This document shows, piece after piece, positions 1 through 9,034 of a stretch of 64,000 nucleotides of DNA (the stretch's first letter is position 1; each line of letters begins with the position of its first letter). Made by a program: the position numbers and the translations under genes. The notes under the pieces were generated by a model. The model made no database searches and had not been told where the DNA came from. It worked only from the letters and a program-made list of their open reading frames with translations. Source of the DNA: Mariniphaga sp964540165 (lineage in GTDB: Bacteria; Bacteroidota; Bacteroidia; Bacteroidales; Prolixibacteraceae); the NCBI GenBank assembly GCA_964540165.1, contig CAZILU010000001.1, forward strand, positions 4,565-68,564, read 5' to 3'.

Positions 1-1
1 T

Positions 2-1654
2 AAGAACAACACCAGCTACTATTACCAGCAGACCTCCCTGGGCAACAGCTACAGCATCCTCCTGGCGTGGCATGAGGACCGCCATCAAACCGTGACTGCC
101 GTATGGAGTATGCAAAACAATCCCGACTCCATCAGCGATACGGAGCTGATCAACCAACTGGAGGAAGCGGTTCAGAAGCGCTATACCGAAAGTGTCGAAA
201 ACCATACGGCGGACTGGAAAGATTTCTGGAGCAAGTCGATGGTGCAGATCCCCGATAGCATCCTTCAGAAACAGTACCTTCGCGATATCTATAAGTTCGG
301 CTCCGTTACCGGCATCTCCGATATCCCCATCTCGCTGCAGGCGATATGGACCGCCGACAACGGGAAACTGCCCCCGTGGGCGGGTGACTTCCACCACGAC
401 CTTAACACGCAGCTTAGCTACTGGCCGGCATACAACGGCAACTACATCGAAGAGGCCCGGATATTCACCGACTGGCTCTGGAGAACCAAACCGGAGGGAG
501 AGAAATATGCCCGCTCTTTTTTTGAAACAGAGGGATTGGCATACCCCGGCATTACCGATATTGAGGGGCGACTGATGCCCGCCTGGTGGCAGTATACCCA
601 CAGCATCGGCACCCCGGGCTGGCTGGCTCAGAATTTCTACTGGCAGTGGCGTTATACCATGGATCGGCAGTTCTTAGAAACCCGGGCTTACCCCTGGTTC
701 TCGGGCGTGGCTCAATTCTTTAATAACCTGTCGGTTAAAACCGCATCAGGCAAACGAAAGCTGCCCATGAGCTCCTCTCCGGAGATCTTCGACGATACCG
801 AAAAGGCATGGTTTAAAGAGACGACCAACTACGACCTGGCCTTCATCCGGTGGACGCTCGAAAAAGCGGCCGAGTTAGCTAAAGAGCTGAACAGAGACGA
901 GGAGAGCCGGATGTTTATGGAACAGCTCAATGAGTGGCCGGAGCTGAGCATCTCCGACGACCATCTTCTCCTGCTCGCTCCCGGGATCCCGCTCCACATC
1001 TCCCACCGCCACCTCTCCCACATGGTACCCGTTTATCCGCTCGGTATGATCGACCCTTCGCATGGAGAACGGGATAAAAAGATCATCGAAGCCAGCCTTC
1101 AACAGTTAGAGGAGCTGGGAACACGCCAGTGGATCGGATTCTCATTCCCCTGGTACGCCTCGCTGTGGGCCCGGGCAAAGAACGGAGAGAAAGCATCCGA
1201 AACACTACGGATCTTTGCGGAGAACTTCGTATCGACCAACAGCTTCCATATCAACGGCGACCAATCAGGAAAAGGATACTCCAACTACCGGTACCGCCCT
1301 TTTACCCTGGAGGGGAATTTCGCCTTCGCAGGAGCCATCCATGAGATGCTGATACAGAGCCATACCGGCACCATAGAGCTCTTCCCGGCCATCCCCGCCT
1401 CGTGGAAGGATGTGTCATTCAAAACACTACGGACCGAAGGGGCCTTCCTGGTATCGGCAGAAAAGCAAAACGGGAAAGTCACCCGCGTTACTGTCCGATC
1501 GCTGGCTGGCGCTCCCCTGAAGATGAAAAATCCCTTTGCCGGAGCGGAAGGAACGCTCAACGTGGAAGGAGCACCATGGAGAGCTGCCGACAGCCAAAAA
1601 GCCGTTATTGAGATAGAGACACGCGAAGGTCAGGAGATCATTTTCTCTATGTGA
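2..1654 (+). CDS. GH95-like glycoside hydrolase, 5' end cut by window edge
   Basis: The frame is open from base 2, so the gene begins outside the window; the GTG at 92 is internal. What remains is the (alpha/alpha)6-barrel and C-terminal beta-sandwich part of a GH95-type enzyme (alpha-L-fucosidase/galactosidase family). The supports are the SLQAIW..PPW block, the LNTQLSYWPA block, the SSSPE block (Glu at 782-784, the expected general acid) and HRHLSH (1004-1021). Two residues differ from the usual GH95 pattern as I remember it: the first Asn of NxN is Asp (398-400) and the Asp before HRHxSH is His (995-997). The specificity, or even the activity, may therefore be altered. A sulfatase follows 79 bases downstream on the same strand, suggesting joint action on a sulfated glycan. 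The family call is fairly firm; the substrate is not. Confidence 0.75.
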   Translation, partial: KNNTSYYYQQTSLGNSYSILLAWHEDRHQTVTAVWSMQNNPDSISDTELINQLEEAVQKRYTESVENHTADWKDFWSKSMVQIPDSILQKQYLRDIYKFGSVTGISDIPISLQAIWTADNGKLPPWAGDFHHDLNTQLSYWPAYNGNYIEEARIFTDWLWRTKPEGEKYARSFFETEGLAYPGITDIEGRLMPAWWQYTHSIGTPGWLAQNFYWQWRYTMDRQFLETRAYPWFSGVAQFFNNLSVKTASGKRKLPMSSSPEIFDDTEKAWFKETTNYDLAFIRWTLEKAAELAKELNRDEESRMFMEQLNEWPELSISDDHLLLLAPGIPLHISHRHLSHMVPVYPLGMIDPSHGERDKKIIEASLQQLEELGTRQWIGFSFPWYASLWARAKNGEKASETLRIFAENFVSTNSFHINGDQSGKGYSNYRYRPFTLEGNFAFAGAIHEMLIQSHTGTIELFPAIPASWKDVSFKTLRTEGAFLVSAEKQNGKVTRVTVRSLAGAPLKMKNPFAGAEGTLNVEGAPWRAADSQKAVIEIETREGQEIIFSM

Positions 1655-1733
1655 CGTCCTGGTTTGGTCTCTGACAAATCGATGATGACCACTGATAATT
1701 AAAGCCGAATGTTTAAATAAAATACCTGAAAAG

Positions 1734-3257
1734 ATGAAGCGCCATTTCATTTACGGAGCCCTGCTGGCCGGCATGGCAGCCTGCCACTCTCCACAGCCGG
1801 AACAACCCCTCAACCTGGTCTATGTATTCCCCGATCAGTTCAGAAAGCAGTCGCTGGCCTTCTGGGATCAACCGGAATTTGCCGGAGCCATCCGGACAAA
1901 GGCGGACCCGGTCTATACCCCCCAACTCGACCGGTTTGCCAAAGAGGGCATTGTGCTCACCCGCATGGTGAGCAACTGCCCCCTCTGCAGTCCCCACCGG
2001 GGAAGCCTCATGACCGGCCTCTTCCCCGGATCGAGCGGTGTTCCCCTCAACTGCAATGCCACCCGCCCGGTCAGCTCGCTGCGAGCCGATGTGACCACCT
2101 TCAGCGATGTGTTGGCCGATCAGGGTTATGAGCTGGCATACATCGGCAAATGGCACCTCGAATATCCCCTGCCCAACGATCCCGTAAACCCGGGCCACTA
2201 CGTCGATCCCCGAACGCCGGCATGGGATGCTTATACCCCGCCCGAACGAAGACACGGATTCAACTACTGGTACTCCTACGGTACCTGGGATGTGCATAAA
2301 GATCCCCACTACTACGATACCGACGGTAACCGCTTCGATCCGAAGGAGTACTCACCAAAACACGAGGCCGATAAGGCCATTGCCTACCTGAAGAATGAAA
2401 ACGGAGAGCGCGATCCCGGTAAACCCTTTGCTCTCTTTGTATCGATGAACCCGCCCCACAGTCCCTATAGCTCACTCGACGACTGCATGGAAGAGGACTA
2501 CAACCGCTACAAGGATACGCCACCGGATCAGCTGCTGCACCGTCCCAATGCCAATGCGGAGATGCCCAAAGCCTTCTCGGCTCCCTACTATTTCGCCAAC
2601 GTCACCGGTGTCGACCGGGAGTTCGGACGTATCCTGCAACAGCTGAAGGAGATGGGAGCGTATGAAAATACAGTCATCGTATTCACCTCCGACCACGGAG
2701 AGACCCTGTGCAGCCAGAATATCACCGATCCCAAAAACAGCATCTACACCGAATCGTTCGATGTCCCGTTTATCGTCCGCTACCCGGGACTGCAGCAATC
2801 CCGCACCGACAACCTGATGATGGGTACACCCGATATCATGCCAACGATCCTGGGACTGATGGGACATGAAGAGCATATCCCTGAAGCAATCCACGGCTTT
2901 AACTATGCCGGTGCCCTGCAGAACGATCCCGGCGCCCGGCGTCCCCAATCGGCACTCTACATCAAAAATATCGACGGCGATAAGGACAGCGAGGGAAAAG
3001 TGATCTCCTGGTTCCCTGTCTCCCGGGGAATCAAAACCGGTCGCTATACCCTCGAACTGACCATCAACCGGAAGTACGAAATGGTTAGCACCAAATTCTT
3101 CGACGACCAAAAGGATCCCTACCAGATGAACAACCTGCCGGTCGATGCAGATGATCCGGCCGTTAAAGAGTTGCTGGCAGAGATGGCCTGGTGGCTGAAA
3201 CAGAGCGATGATCCCTGGGTTGATCAAAAGATATTGTCTTCGTGGATCAAATACTAA
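1734..3257 (+). CDS. Sulfatase (family S1, lipoprotein)
   Basis: This 507-aa arylsulfatase-fold protein hydrolyses sulfate esters, probably on a polysaccharide. The N-terminus ends in a lipobox-like GMAAC with Cys17, so the protein is likely a periplasmic or surface lipoprotein. The formylglycine motif is CSPHR (Cys85, codon 1986-1988), followed by GSLMTG, so it needs a maturase (anSME or FGE) that is not in this window. Other family blocks are DQFR near residue 35 (metal), GKWHLEYP and SDHGE. The C-terminus ends with the usual DPYQMNNL block. It follows the GH95-like gene in the same orientation, and the two are likely co-transcribed. The substrate cannot be read from sequence alone. Confidence 0.92.
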   Translation: MKRHFIYGALLAGMAACHSPQPEQPLNLVYVFPDQFRKQSLAFWDQPEFAGAIRTKADPVYTPQLDRFAKEGIVLTRMVSNCPLCSPHRGSLMTGLFPGSSGVPLNCNATRPVSSLRADVTTFSDVLADQGYELAYIGKWHLEYPLPNDPVNPGHYVDPRTPAWDAYTPPERRHGFNYWYSYGTWDVHKDPHYYDTDGNRFDPKEYSPKHEADKAIAYLKNENGERDPGKPFALFVSMNPPHSPYSSLDDCMEEDYNRYKDTPPDQLLHRPNANAEMPKAFSAPYYFANVTGVDREFGRILQQLKEMGAYENTVIVFTSDHGETLCSQNITDPKNSIYTESFDVPFIVRYPGLQQSRTDNLMMGTPDIMPTILGLMGHEEHIPEAIHGFNYAGALQNDPGARRPQSALYIKNIDGDKDSEGKVISWFPVSRGIKTGRYTLELTINRKYEMVSTKFFDDQKDPYQMNNLPVDADDPAVKELLAEMAWWLKQSDDPWVDQKILSSWIKY

Positions 3258-3289
3258 TATCATCCCTCCGTTAAAAACAACAATCATCC

Positions 3290-3322
3290 GATCAGGCATA
3301 TCCCATACAGGTATGCCTGATC
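3290..3322. repeat. 11-bp inverted repeat downstream of sulfatase gene
   Basis: GATCAGGCATA (3290-3300) pairs perfectly with TATGCCTGATC (3312-3322) around an 11-nt loop, 33 bases after the sulfatase stop. There is no T-tract directly after the stem, so it is either a weak terminator or an RNA-stabilising hairpin at the end of the GH95/sulfatase transcript. Confidence 0.5.
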
Positions 3323-3482
3323 TGCTTTGGCCTCTGTTAAAGCAATGGGTATCAGTTTCGAAAAATCATCAGCTAAGAAAAAACCAGACCCGACAAATAT
3401 CATATTCTGTAATTGAAAAAACTGCTATTTTTAAGACCAAAGATAACCATCCGTGATTATAAACCGAAAAACCGCGTTTACC

Positions 3483-5150
3483 ATGAAGTCAGACATAGAG
3501 ATTGCCCGGGAGACCCGCCTGCAGGAGATTACACGAATAGCCTCTGCCATTGGCATACCCGAAGAACAGACGGAGAACTACGGCAGATATATGGCGAAGA
3601 TCCCCATCGGCCTCATCGATCCGTTAGCCGTTCAGCACAGCAACCTGATCCTGGTCACTGCCATCACACCCACCAAAGCCGGCATCGGCAAAACGGTCAC
3701 CTCCATCGGGCTCTCCCTGGGATTGAACCGGTTGGGAAAGAAAGCCATCGTCGCACTTCGCGAGCCCTCACTGGGCCCCTGTTTTGGGATGAAAGGGGGT
3801 GCCGCCGGGGGAGGGTACTCCCAGGTGCTCCCTATGGAGAAGATCAATCTCCACTTCACCGGCGATTTTCATGCCATTACAGCAGCTCATAACATGATCG
3901 CAGCCCTGCTGGATAACCATATCTACCGCACCCACACAGGCGATCAGGTGATCAAAGAGGTGCTCTGGAAGCGGGTGCTGGATGTGAACGACCGGAATCT
4001 CCGCTATATCGTAACCGGACTGAACGGCACTGCCAACGGGAAACCGGCCGAATCGGGCTTCGATATCACCCCGGCCTCCGAGCTGATGGCCATTCTCTGT
4101 CTGGCCAGCGATGAGAAGGATCTGCGCCGGCGTATCGAGAATATCCTCCTGGGATATACGCTGAACGGCGATCCCTTTACCGTGAAAGACCTGGGAATCG
4201 CCGGTTCGATTGCCGTTTTACTGAAGGATGCCCTCCATCCCAACCTGGTACAAACGACCGAACAGACCGCCGCTTTTATCCATGGCGGTCCCTTCGGTAA
4301 TATCGCCCATGGCTGCAACTCGGTTCTCGCCACCCGGATGGCCATGTCGTTCGCCGACTATGTGGTTACAGAAGCGGGATTCGGTGCAGACCTCGGTGCG
4401 GAGAAATTTTTCAATATCAAATGCCGCAACAGCGGCCTTCAGCCCAAAGCCACCGTCGTGGTGGTAACGGCCCAGGCCCTGAAAATGCACGGGGGAGTGC
4501 CAATCAAAGAGATCAGGGAGAACCGCCCGGAGGGGGTCAAAAAAGGGCTGGAAAACCTGCAGAGACATCTGGATATTGTAACCTCGTTCGGCCAAACGCC
4601 CGTAGTTGCTTTTAACCGGTTCAGTACCGACACCCCCGAAGAGATGGCAATCGTTAAGCAGTTTTGCCAGGAAGCCGGTGTGTGTATGGCGGTTAACGAA
4701 GCTTTTGAAAAGGGCGGATCGGGTGCCGAAGAGCTGGCTCGCTGCGTGATCGATGCCACAGAAAATAACCCCTCCAAACCGATCCTGTTTACCTACGTCG
4801 ACCAGGAGACCATCGTTGAAAAAATCAGCAAAGTAGCCTTAAATATCTACGGCGCCAGCGAGGTGGTCTTCACCGATAAAGCAAAAAAAGAGCTGAGGAA
4901 GATCAACGGAACCCACCTGGAAAAGTTTCCGGTATGCATCGCAAAAACCCAATACTCCTTCTCGGCCGATCCGACAGCATATGGGGCGCCAGCAAATTTC
5001 CCTTTCGAGATCAGTGATATCGTGATCAACCAGGGAGCTGAATTCATCGTGGCCATCGCCGGTAAAATCATGCGGATGCCGGGACTTCCCTCCGATCCGC
5101 AGGCACGGAGGATCGACCTGGTCGACGGAGAGATCACCGGACTCAGCTAA
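3483..5150 (+). CDS. fhs: Formate-tetrahydrofolate ligase
   Basis: This enzyme makes 10-formyl-THF from formate, THF and ATP in cytosolic one-carbon metabolism. From the ATG at 3483 the protein is 555 aa, the usual family length. An upstream in-frame ATG at 3453 adds ten residues that do not look conserved. Visible motifs are the P-loop-like TPTKAGIGKT (about residues 60-70), EPSLGPCFGMKGGAAGGG, the FTGDFHAIT block and the C-terminal MRMPGLP. It is preceded by a 225-base intergenic stretch and followed by tRNA-Glu. It is not linked to other folate genes here, although metF lies at 51448-52401. Confidence 0.96.
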   Translation: MKSDIEIARETRLQEITRIASAIGIPEEQTENYGRYMAKIPIGLIDPLAVQHSNLILVTAITPTKAGIGKTVTSIGLSLGLNRLGKKAIVALREPSLGPCFGMKGGAAGGGYSQVLPMEKINLHFTGDFHAITAAHNMIAALLDNHIYRTHTGDQVIKEVLWKRVLDVNDRNLRYIVTGLNGTANGKPAESGFDITPASELMAILCLASDEKDLRRRIENILLGYTLNGDPFTVKDLGIAGSIAVLLKDALHPNLVQTTEQTAAFIHGGPFGNIAHGCNSVLATRMAMSFADYVVTEAGFGADLGAEKFFNIKCRNSGLQPKATVVVVTAQALKMHGGVPIKEIRENRPEGVKKGLENLQRHLDIVTSFGQTPVVAFNRFSTDTPEEMAIVKQFCQEAGVCMAVNEAFEKGGSGAEELARCVIDATENNPSKPILFTYVDQETIVEKISKVALNIYGASEVVFTDKAKKELRKINGTHLEKFPVCIAKTQYSFSADPTAYGAPANFPFEISDIVINQGAEFIVAIAGKIMRMPGLPSDPQARRIDLVDGEITGLS

Positions 5151-5293
5151 TAAAATTGGACGATCGCTGTTATAAGTAACACAAGTATGATCCATTGTTA
5201 ACACAACCTGCTACGATACAAATAGATACAATTCCCATCTGACCAGGAAAAAAGGTTCTGATCAAAACCAGTAATAATTGAAAAAAATTTGAC

Positions 5294-5307
5294 CTGATTA
5301 TAATCAG
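5294..5307. promoter_or_regulatory. Perfect 14-bp palindrome upstream of tRNA-Glu
   Basis: CTGATTATAATCAG is self-complementary over all 14 bases. It lies 16 bases upstream of the tRNA gene's -7 candidate, roughly where a -33 contact would be, so it could be an operator. It may also be a chance AT-rich palindrome. Confidence 0.3.
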
Positions 5308-5323
5308 ATAAAAAAGATTGTTA

Positions 5324-5331
5324 TAAATTTG
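5324..5331 (+). promoter_or_regulatory. Bacteroidota -7 promoter element for tRNA-Glu
   Basis: TAAATTTG is a perfect match to TAnnTTTG and ends 24 bases before the mature tRNA. No TTG is seen at the usual -33 spacing. Confidence 0.5.
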
Positions 5332-5355
5332 TATTCACAATTTTAAAGATAAAAC

Positions 5356-5427
5356 GGCGCGTTCCTCTAACGGTTAGGAGTTCGGTTTCTCACACCGACA
5401 ATAGCAGTTCGATTCTGCTACGCGCTA
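5356..5427 (+). tRNA. tRNA-Glu (anticodon CTC)
   Basis: A full cloverleaf can be drawn. The acceptor is GGCGCGT (5356-5362) with ACGCGCT (5420-5426) and discriminator A5427. The D stem is CTCT/GGAG. The anticodon stem is TCGGT/ACCGA with loop TTCTCAC and anticodon CTC at 5389-5391. The T stem is AGCAG/CTGCT with loop TTCGATT. The G-U first acceptor pair resembles other Bacteroidota tRNA-Glu genes. CCA is not encoded. The gene ends six bases before the stop codon of the convergent metal-binding protein gene. Confidence 0.92.
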
Positions 5428-5433
5428 CAAAAA

Positions 5434-6312
5434 CTAGAAATGATCTATCATATTTTTAGTAATTTCACGAAGGTTCTGACTCCAGTCTGGATTTAGCGGC
5501 CACATCTGCACAATCTCACCATCGACCTCCTCCGCAAACACCCGTGCCTGCTCCCGGTCAAGATCACTTTGAATAAATATCACCCGGATATCCTCCCGCT
5601 TTGCCAGCTCCATCACTTCGGCCATCCGCTGGGGTGTAGGCTCTTTACCTCCAGGCTCCAGGGAGTGCTGCACCAATCCGTACGCACGTGCATAATAGGA
5701 GAGACTGGGATGAAACGAGATGAACTGCCGCCCCTGATATCCTTGCAACGCATCCCGAATCTCCCGGTCAAGCAGATCAATCTCATCAACAAATTTCTGA
5801 TAATTAGCCTGATATACATCCCTCATCTTCGGGTTCAGCTCTGAAAGAACCACAAAAATTCGCATAGATATCTGTTTTACCAGCGCCGGAGACAACCAGG
5901 TGTGCGGGTTTACACCACCCGACTGCATGGAGAGAACGGCTTGGGTTGAATCAGAAAACTCGTTCTTAATCAATTCAAGGCCTTCCGACAGATCGACAAC
6001 ATCCATCTCCGGGTTAACCTGGATAATCTTATCCCTCCACGAAAATTCAAATCCGATATGGCCAATCCGAAACCATACCTCCGAATCGGCAATAGCTTTC
6101 AGTTGAGATGGAGCTAAGGTAAAATCGGCCGGACTGGCACCCGGAGGCAGTAATACATGAACGTTAAAATCGTCACCCGCAATCTTTTCAATAAAGGTTG
6201 CCAACGGAAGAATACTGACGGTTACCAGCGGCCTTTCGTCTCTCTTTTGATCTGATCTGCCCGGATTACAGGAAATAACCAGTACCAACCAAAAAATCAA
6301 AACAGAATTCAT
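5434..6312 (-). CDS. Metal ABC transporter substrate-binding lipoprotein (ZnuA/TroA type)
   Basis: This protein captures Zn2+ or Mn2+ in the periplasm for an ABC importer. It belongs to the cluster A-I solute-binding family (PF01297), shown by VTVSILPLATFIEKIAG, the LLPPGASPADF block, PSQLKAIADSEVWFRIGHIGFE, NPHTWLSPA and FHPSLSYYARAYGL. The first classical His ligand (SPH) is Ala here; His residues remain in GHIGFE, NPHTW and FHPS. No His-rich loop is present. An N-terminal hydrophobic stretch ends at ISC, a lipobox. The ATG at 6312 (MNSVLIFW) gives a clean lipoprotein signal, whereas an in-frame ATG at 6333 adds MENGKWK encoded by a heptamer repeat. No permease or ATPase gene is adjacent. 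Confidence 0.85.
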   Translation of the reverse strand: MNSVLIFWLVLVISCNPGRSDQKRDERPLVTVSILPLATFIEKIAGDDFNVHVLLPPGASPADFTLAPSQLKAIADSEVWFRIGHIGFEFSWRDKIIQVNPEMDVVDLSEGLELIKNEFSDSTQAVLSMQSGGVNPHTWLSPALVKQISMRIFVVLSELNPKMRDVYQANYQKFVDEIDLLDREIRDALQGYQGRQFISFHPSLSYYARAYGLVQHSLEPGGKEPTPQRMAEVMELAKREDIRVIFIQSDLDREQARVFAEEVDGEIVQMWPLNPDWSQNLREITKNMIDHF

Positions 6313-6353
6313 TTTCCATTTTCCATTTTCCATTTTTAATTTTTAATTTTTAA
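6310..6353. repeat. 7-bp-period tandem repeat over the start of the metal-binding gene
   Basis: On the minus strand three copies of TTAAAAA-type heptamers are followed by three copies of ATGGAAA and a final ATG. The ATG codons fall at 6333, 6326, 6319 and 6312, exactly seven bases apart, so they sample all three frames. Only 6333 and 6312 are in frame with the gene. Confidence 0.8.
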
Positions 6354-6574
6354 TTTTAATTGAATTAGTTTGTGTCAAAAAACGTCATGCTCGTTTCATC
6401 ATCGGATCGAAAAAAAAGGAAAGATAGCTAAAAATTTCATACCTTAGCGGCTGTTTTATTTGATCTTGCCTGACCGCTACAATTTCTGACAAAAACAGTC
6501 TGATCTTATTAAGGCCACTACTCTTATTGAATAAGTATTAGATTGAAGTTATTATCTTCGGGCAAAAATTAAAA

Positions 6575-8971
6575 ATGATGCACTCACATAGAAATATAGT
6601 TATCATTCCGGTAACAGCCATTCTTTCCCTGTTGCTATTCAGCTACCTGTCAAAGGCACAGGAGAACTGGTCTCCCACCCATGTATACTACGGTAAAGGT
6701 GGAAAACTAACCTACACTCCGGATGAGCAGGGTAATATCATTCCCGATTTCAGTCATGTTGGTTACCGGTATGGTGATCTGCCCATTCCGAATGTTCCTG
6801 CCGTGGTGGAAATTGAACCCATAGAAGGCGATGACGGAGCCAACATCCAATCGGCTATTAATTCTCTCTACAGCAAACCTTTAGATGACAATGGATTCAG
6901 AGGGGCTGTTCTGTTGAAAAAAGGAACCTACCAGGTTTCCGGGAAACTTACCATCAGGGCCAGCGGCATCGTTCTCCGTGGCGAAGGAGATACCGACAAC
7001 GGAACCGTGATTATTGCCAGTGGTAACGTTCAGCGGGATCTGATCACCATTGATAACGGAAACTCCCGGGTCGTCTATTCAACCACCAAAGAGGCCATTT
7101 ATGAAAACTACGTTCCGGTGGGCCGAAAATATGTGATTGTATCCAATGCCTACCGCTTTTCTGAAGGGGAGTCAATCGTACTCTACCGCCCGGGAAGCAC
7201 CCAATGGATTAACGACATAAAGATGAACCAGATATCTCCCGGAGAAGGGGTTACTCAGTGGAGTGCCTCAGGTTACACATTCTATTTTGAACGACAGGTA
7301 ACCCGGGTAAATGGCGATACCCTCTTCTTCCGGAATCCGGTGGTAATGGCCATGGAAGAGAGATATGGCAGGGGATCGGTTTATAAATACTCCTTTGACC
7401 GGTTACAAAATATCGGAATTGAAAATATCTGCTTCAAATCGGACTATGCCCATGCAACCGATGAAGACCATGCCTGGAGCGCCATAGTCTTTAACAGCGC
7501 TGAAAACTGTTGGGTGCGCAATGTAACCGCCTGGTATTTTGGGCTTAGCTGTGTTAGCATCGGATCGAAGGGAAAACTGATTACCGTAGAAAATTGCCAC
7601 TCCAGGGACCAGAAATCGATCATTACCGGGAGCAGAAGATACCCGTTTCAAACCAGCGGATCCCTCAATCTCTTTAAGGGGTGTACCTCCACGGAAGCCC
7701 GGCACGACTATGCCACCGGCGCCCGGGTGTGCGGTCCCAATGTATTCACCGACTGTACCGCGGCACAGACCCATAACGATATTGGCCCTCATCACCGCTG
7801 GGCCATGGGATCGCTTTACGAAATGATCGTTTCCGACGGACCGATCAATGTCCAGGACCGTGATAACTGGGGCACGGGCCACGGATGGGCCGGCGCTAAC
7901 CATGTCTTGTGGAACTGTCGCGCCGAAAGCGCTACCTGTCAGAATCCCTGGACTTCAGCAAAAAATTATAACTTCGGATTCATCGGCATAAAAAGCCCTG
8001 GAAGAATGCCGGACCGGCCCGATGGCGAGTGGGTAGGACATAATGTTCCAGGAATTTTCCCTTCATCTCTTTATGAAGCACAATTAGATGAACGGTTGAA
8101 TGGAATAACAATTTTTTCCCTTCTTCCCCAATTAATGCAAATTTCCGATACCACGCTTCTTCTGCAATTTACACTGCCACCAAATACCGAAACCCTGATA
8201 AAAGAGAATATAACCATCTCAAGCTCCGCTGAAGCGAATAGTATTGACTTCTCCTTTTCTCAACCCGATCCATGGTCACTTCAACTCACTTCCAAAACAT
8301 TTAAAGAGTTACCCGATCTGACAACCATCGTAGTGAAGCTTCAAAATATCACCTCGCAGGATGAAAGGTCGTTGCAGGGCATCACCGCTGTTTCATTTAC
8401 CAAACCAGATCAAAGGCCACAGGTTACCGGATCATCGAAAATTGCCAGTAACTTAAACGACTTTGTAGAAGGATCTTCCAACAAAACCGGAACCATCTAT
8501 TTTGTCACTTACGGCCTCAATATCACCACGTTGGAAAAACTGGACTCTCTGATCAACATCAATCAGGGAAGAAAAACAACGGTAACAGATGAAAATGTTA
8601 CGGTGCCAATTTCCACCAATGGCCTTCCCGGTGGGTTTTACCAATTTTATGCCGTGGACGAGGAGGGCCGGGTTTCACTCCCCTCTGTAAACTATGCCAT
8701 CGTGGAGCAAAAAGGACCGGTTTCTGTAACCGATGCAGCAACTCCTGTTAACCTTTTCCGTGCCTTTCAGCAGGGAGAGCAAATCATCATTGAGCCCCAA
8801 GACAACCTGACCTATGCTATTAGCGTCTTCTCAATCGATGGTAAGCTGGTTTTCCATAAAGAGAACCTTAACGGAATAACAACGATCCATCCAACGCAAA
8901 TCAACGGGGTACTCATTATTAGAAGACGAACTGAAAAAAGCGTTGATTCCACTAAAATTGTCGCTCACTGA
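6575..8971 (+). CDS. Secreted beta-helix protein, tandem paralog 1 (T9SS cargo)
   Basis: Length is 798 aa. A Sec signal peptide ends near Ala28 (SKA/QE). Next comes the signature WSPTHVYYGKGGKLTYTPDE, then a pectate-lyase-superfamily right-handed beta-helix (about residues 60-510) with GDDGANIQSAINSL, KKGTYQVSGKL, GPHHRWAMG (404-412), NVQDR and GHGWAGAN. The helix ends in RPDGEWVGHN..LDERLNG. Two beta-sandwich-like domains follow (about 510-715), the second with LDSLININQGRK. The last 70 residues resemble a T9SS type A sorting domain (ISVFSIDGKLVF..LIIRR..TKIV). A glycan lyase or hydrolase role is inferred from fold and neighbours; no known lyase family is recognised. It heads a same-strand cluster running to 21880. 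Confidence 0.8.
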   Translation: MMHSHRNIVIIPVTAILSLLLFSYLSKAQENWSPTHVYYGKGGKLTYTPDEQGNIIPDFSHVGYRYGDLPIPNVPAVVEIEPIEGDDGANIQSAINSLYSKPLDDNGFRGAVLLKKGTYQVSGKLTIRASGIVLRGEGDTDNGTVIIASGNVQRDLITIDNGNSRVVYSTTKEAIYENYVPVGRKYVIVSNAYRFSEGESIVLYRPGSTQWINDIKMNQISPGEGVTQWSASGYTFYFERQVTRVNGDTLFFRNPVVMAMEERYGRGSVYKYSFDRLQNIGIENICFKSDYAHATDEDHAWSAIVFNSAENCWVRNVTAWYFGLSCVSIGSKGKLITVENCHSRDQKSIITGSRRYPFQTSGSLNLFKGCTSTEARHDYATGARVCGPNVFTDCTAAQTHNDIGPHHRWAMGSLYEMIVSDGPINVQDRDNWGTGHGWAGANHVLWNCRAESATCQNPWTSAKNYNFGFIGIKSPGRMPDRPDGEWVGHNVPGIFPSSLYEAQLDERLNGITIFSLLPQLMQISDTTLLLQFTLPPNTETLIKENITISSSAEANSIDFSFSQPDPWSLQLTSKTFKELPDLTTIVVKLQNITSQDERSLQGITAVSFTKPDQRPQVTGSSKIASNLNDFVEGSSNKTGTIYFVTYGLNITTLEKLDSLININQGRKTTVTDENVTVPISTNGLPGGFYQFYAVDEEGRVSLPSVNYAIVEQKGPVSVTDAATPVNLFRAFQQGEQIIIEPQDNLTYAISVFSIDGKLVFHKENLNGITTIHPTQINGVLIIRRRTEKSVDSTKIVAH

Positions 8972-9034
8972 TCAATTAAAACGAAGAGATAATCCATGCA
9001 AATTCCATAAAAAATTAAATAAACACTTATTGTC

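Noticed and set aside
2472..3299. 275-aa minus-strand open frame under the sulfatase gene
   Set aside because: The plus-strand sulfatase is unambiguous and the antisense frame has no recognisable domain.
3413..3433. TTG followed by TATTTTTA as a promoter for formate-THF ligase
   Set aside because: Only 10 bases separate the two parts, too short for a -33/-7 pair, and the last base of the octamer is A instead of G.
5613..5844. Open frames antisense to the metal-binding protein gene
   Set aside because: They are shadows of the coding strand, with no conserved motifs and no start context.
6533..6560. TATCTTCG ahead of paralog 1 as its promoter
   Set aside because: One mismatch in the TTTG part and a leader of only a few bases before the ATG at 6575; not convincing.
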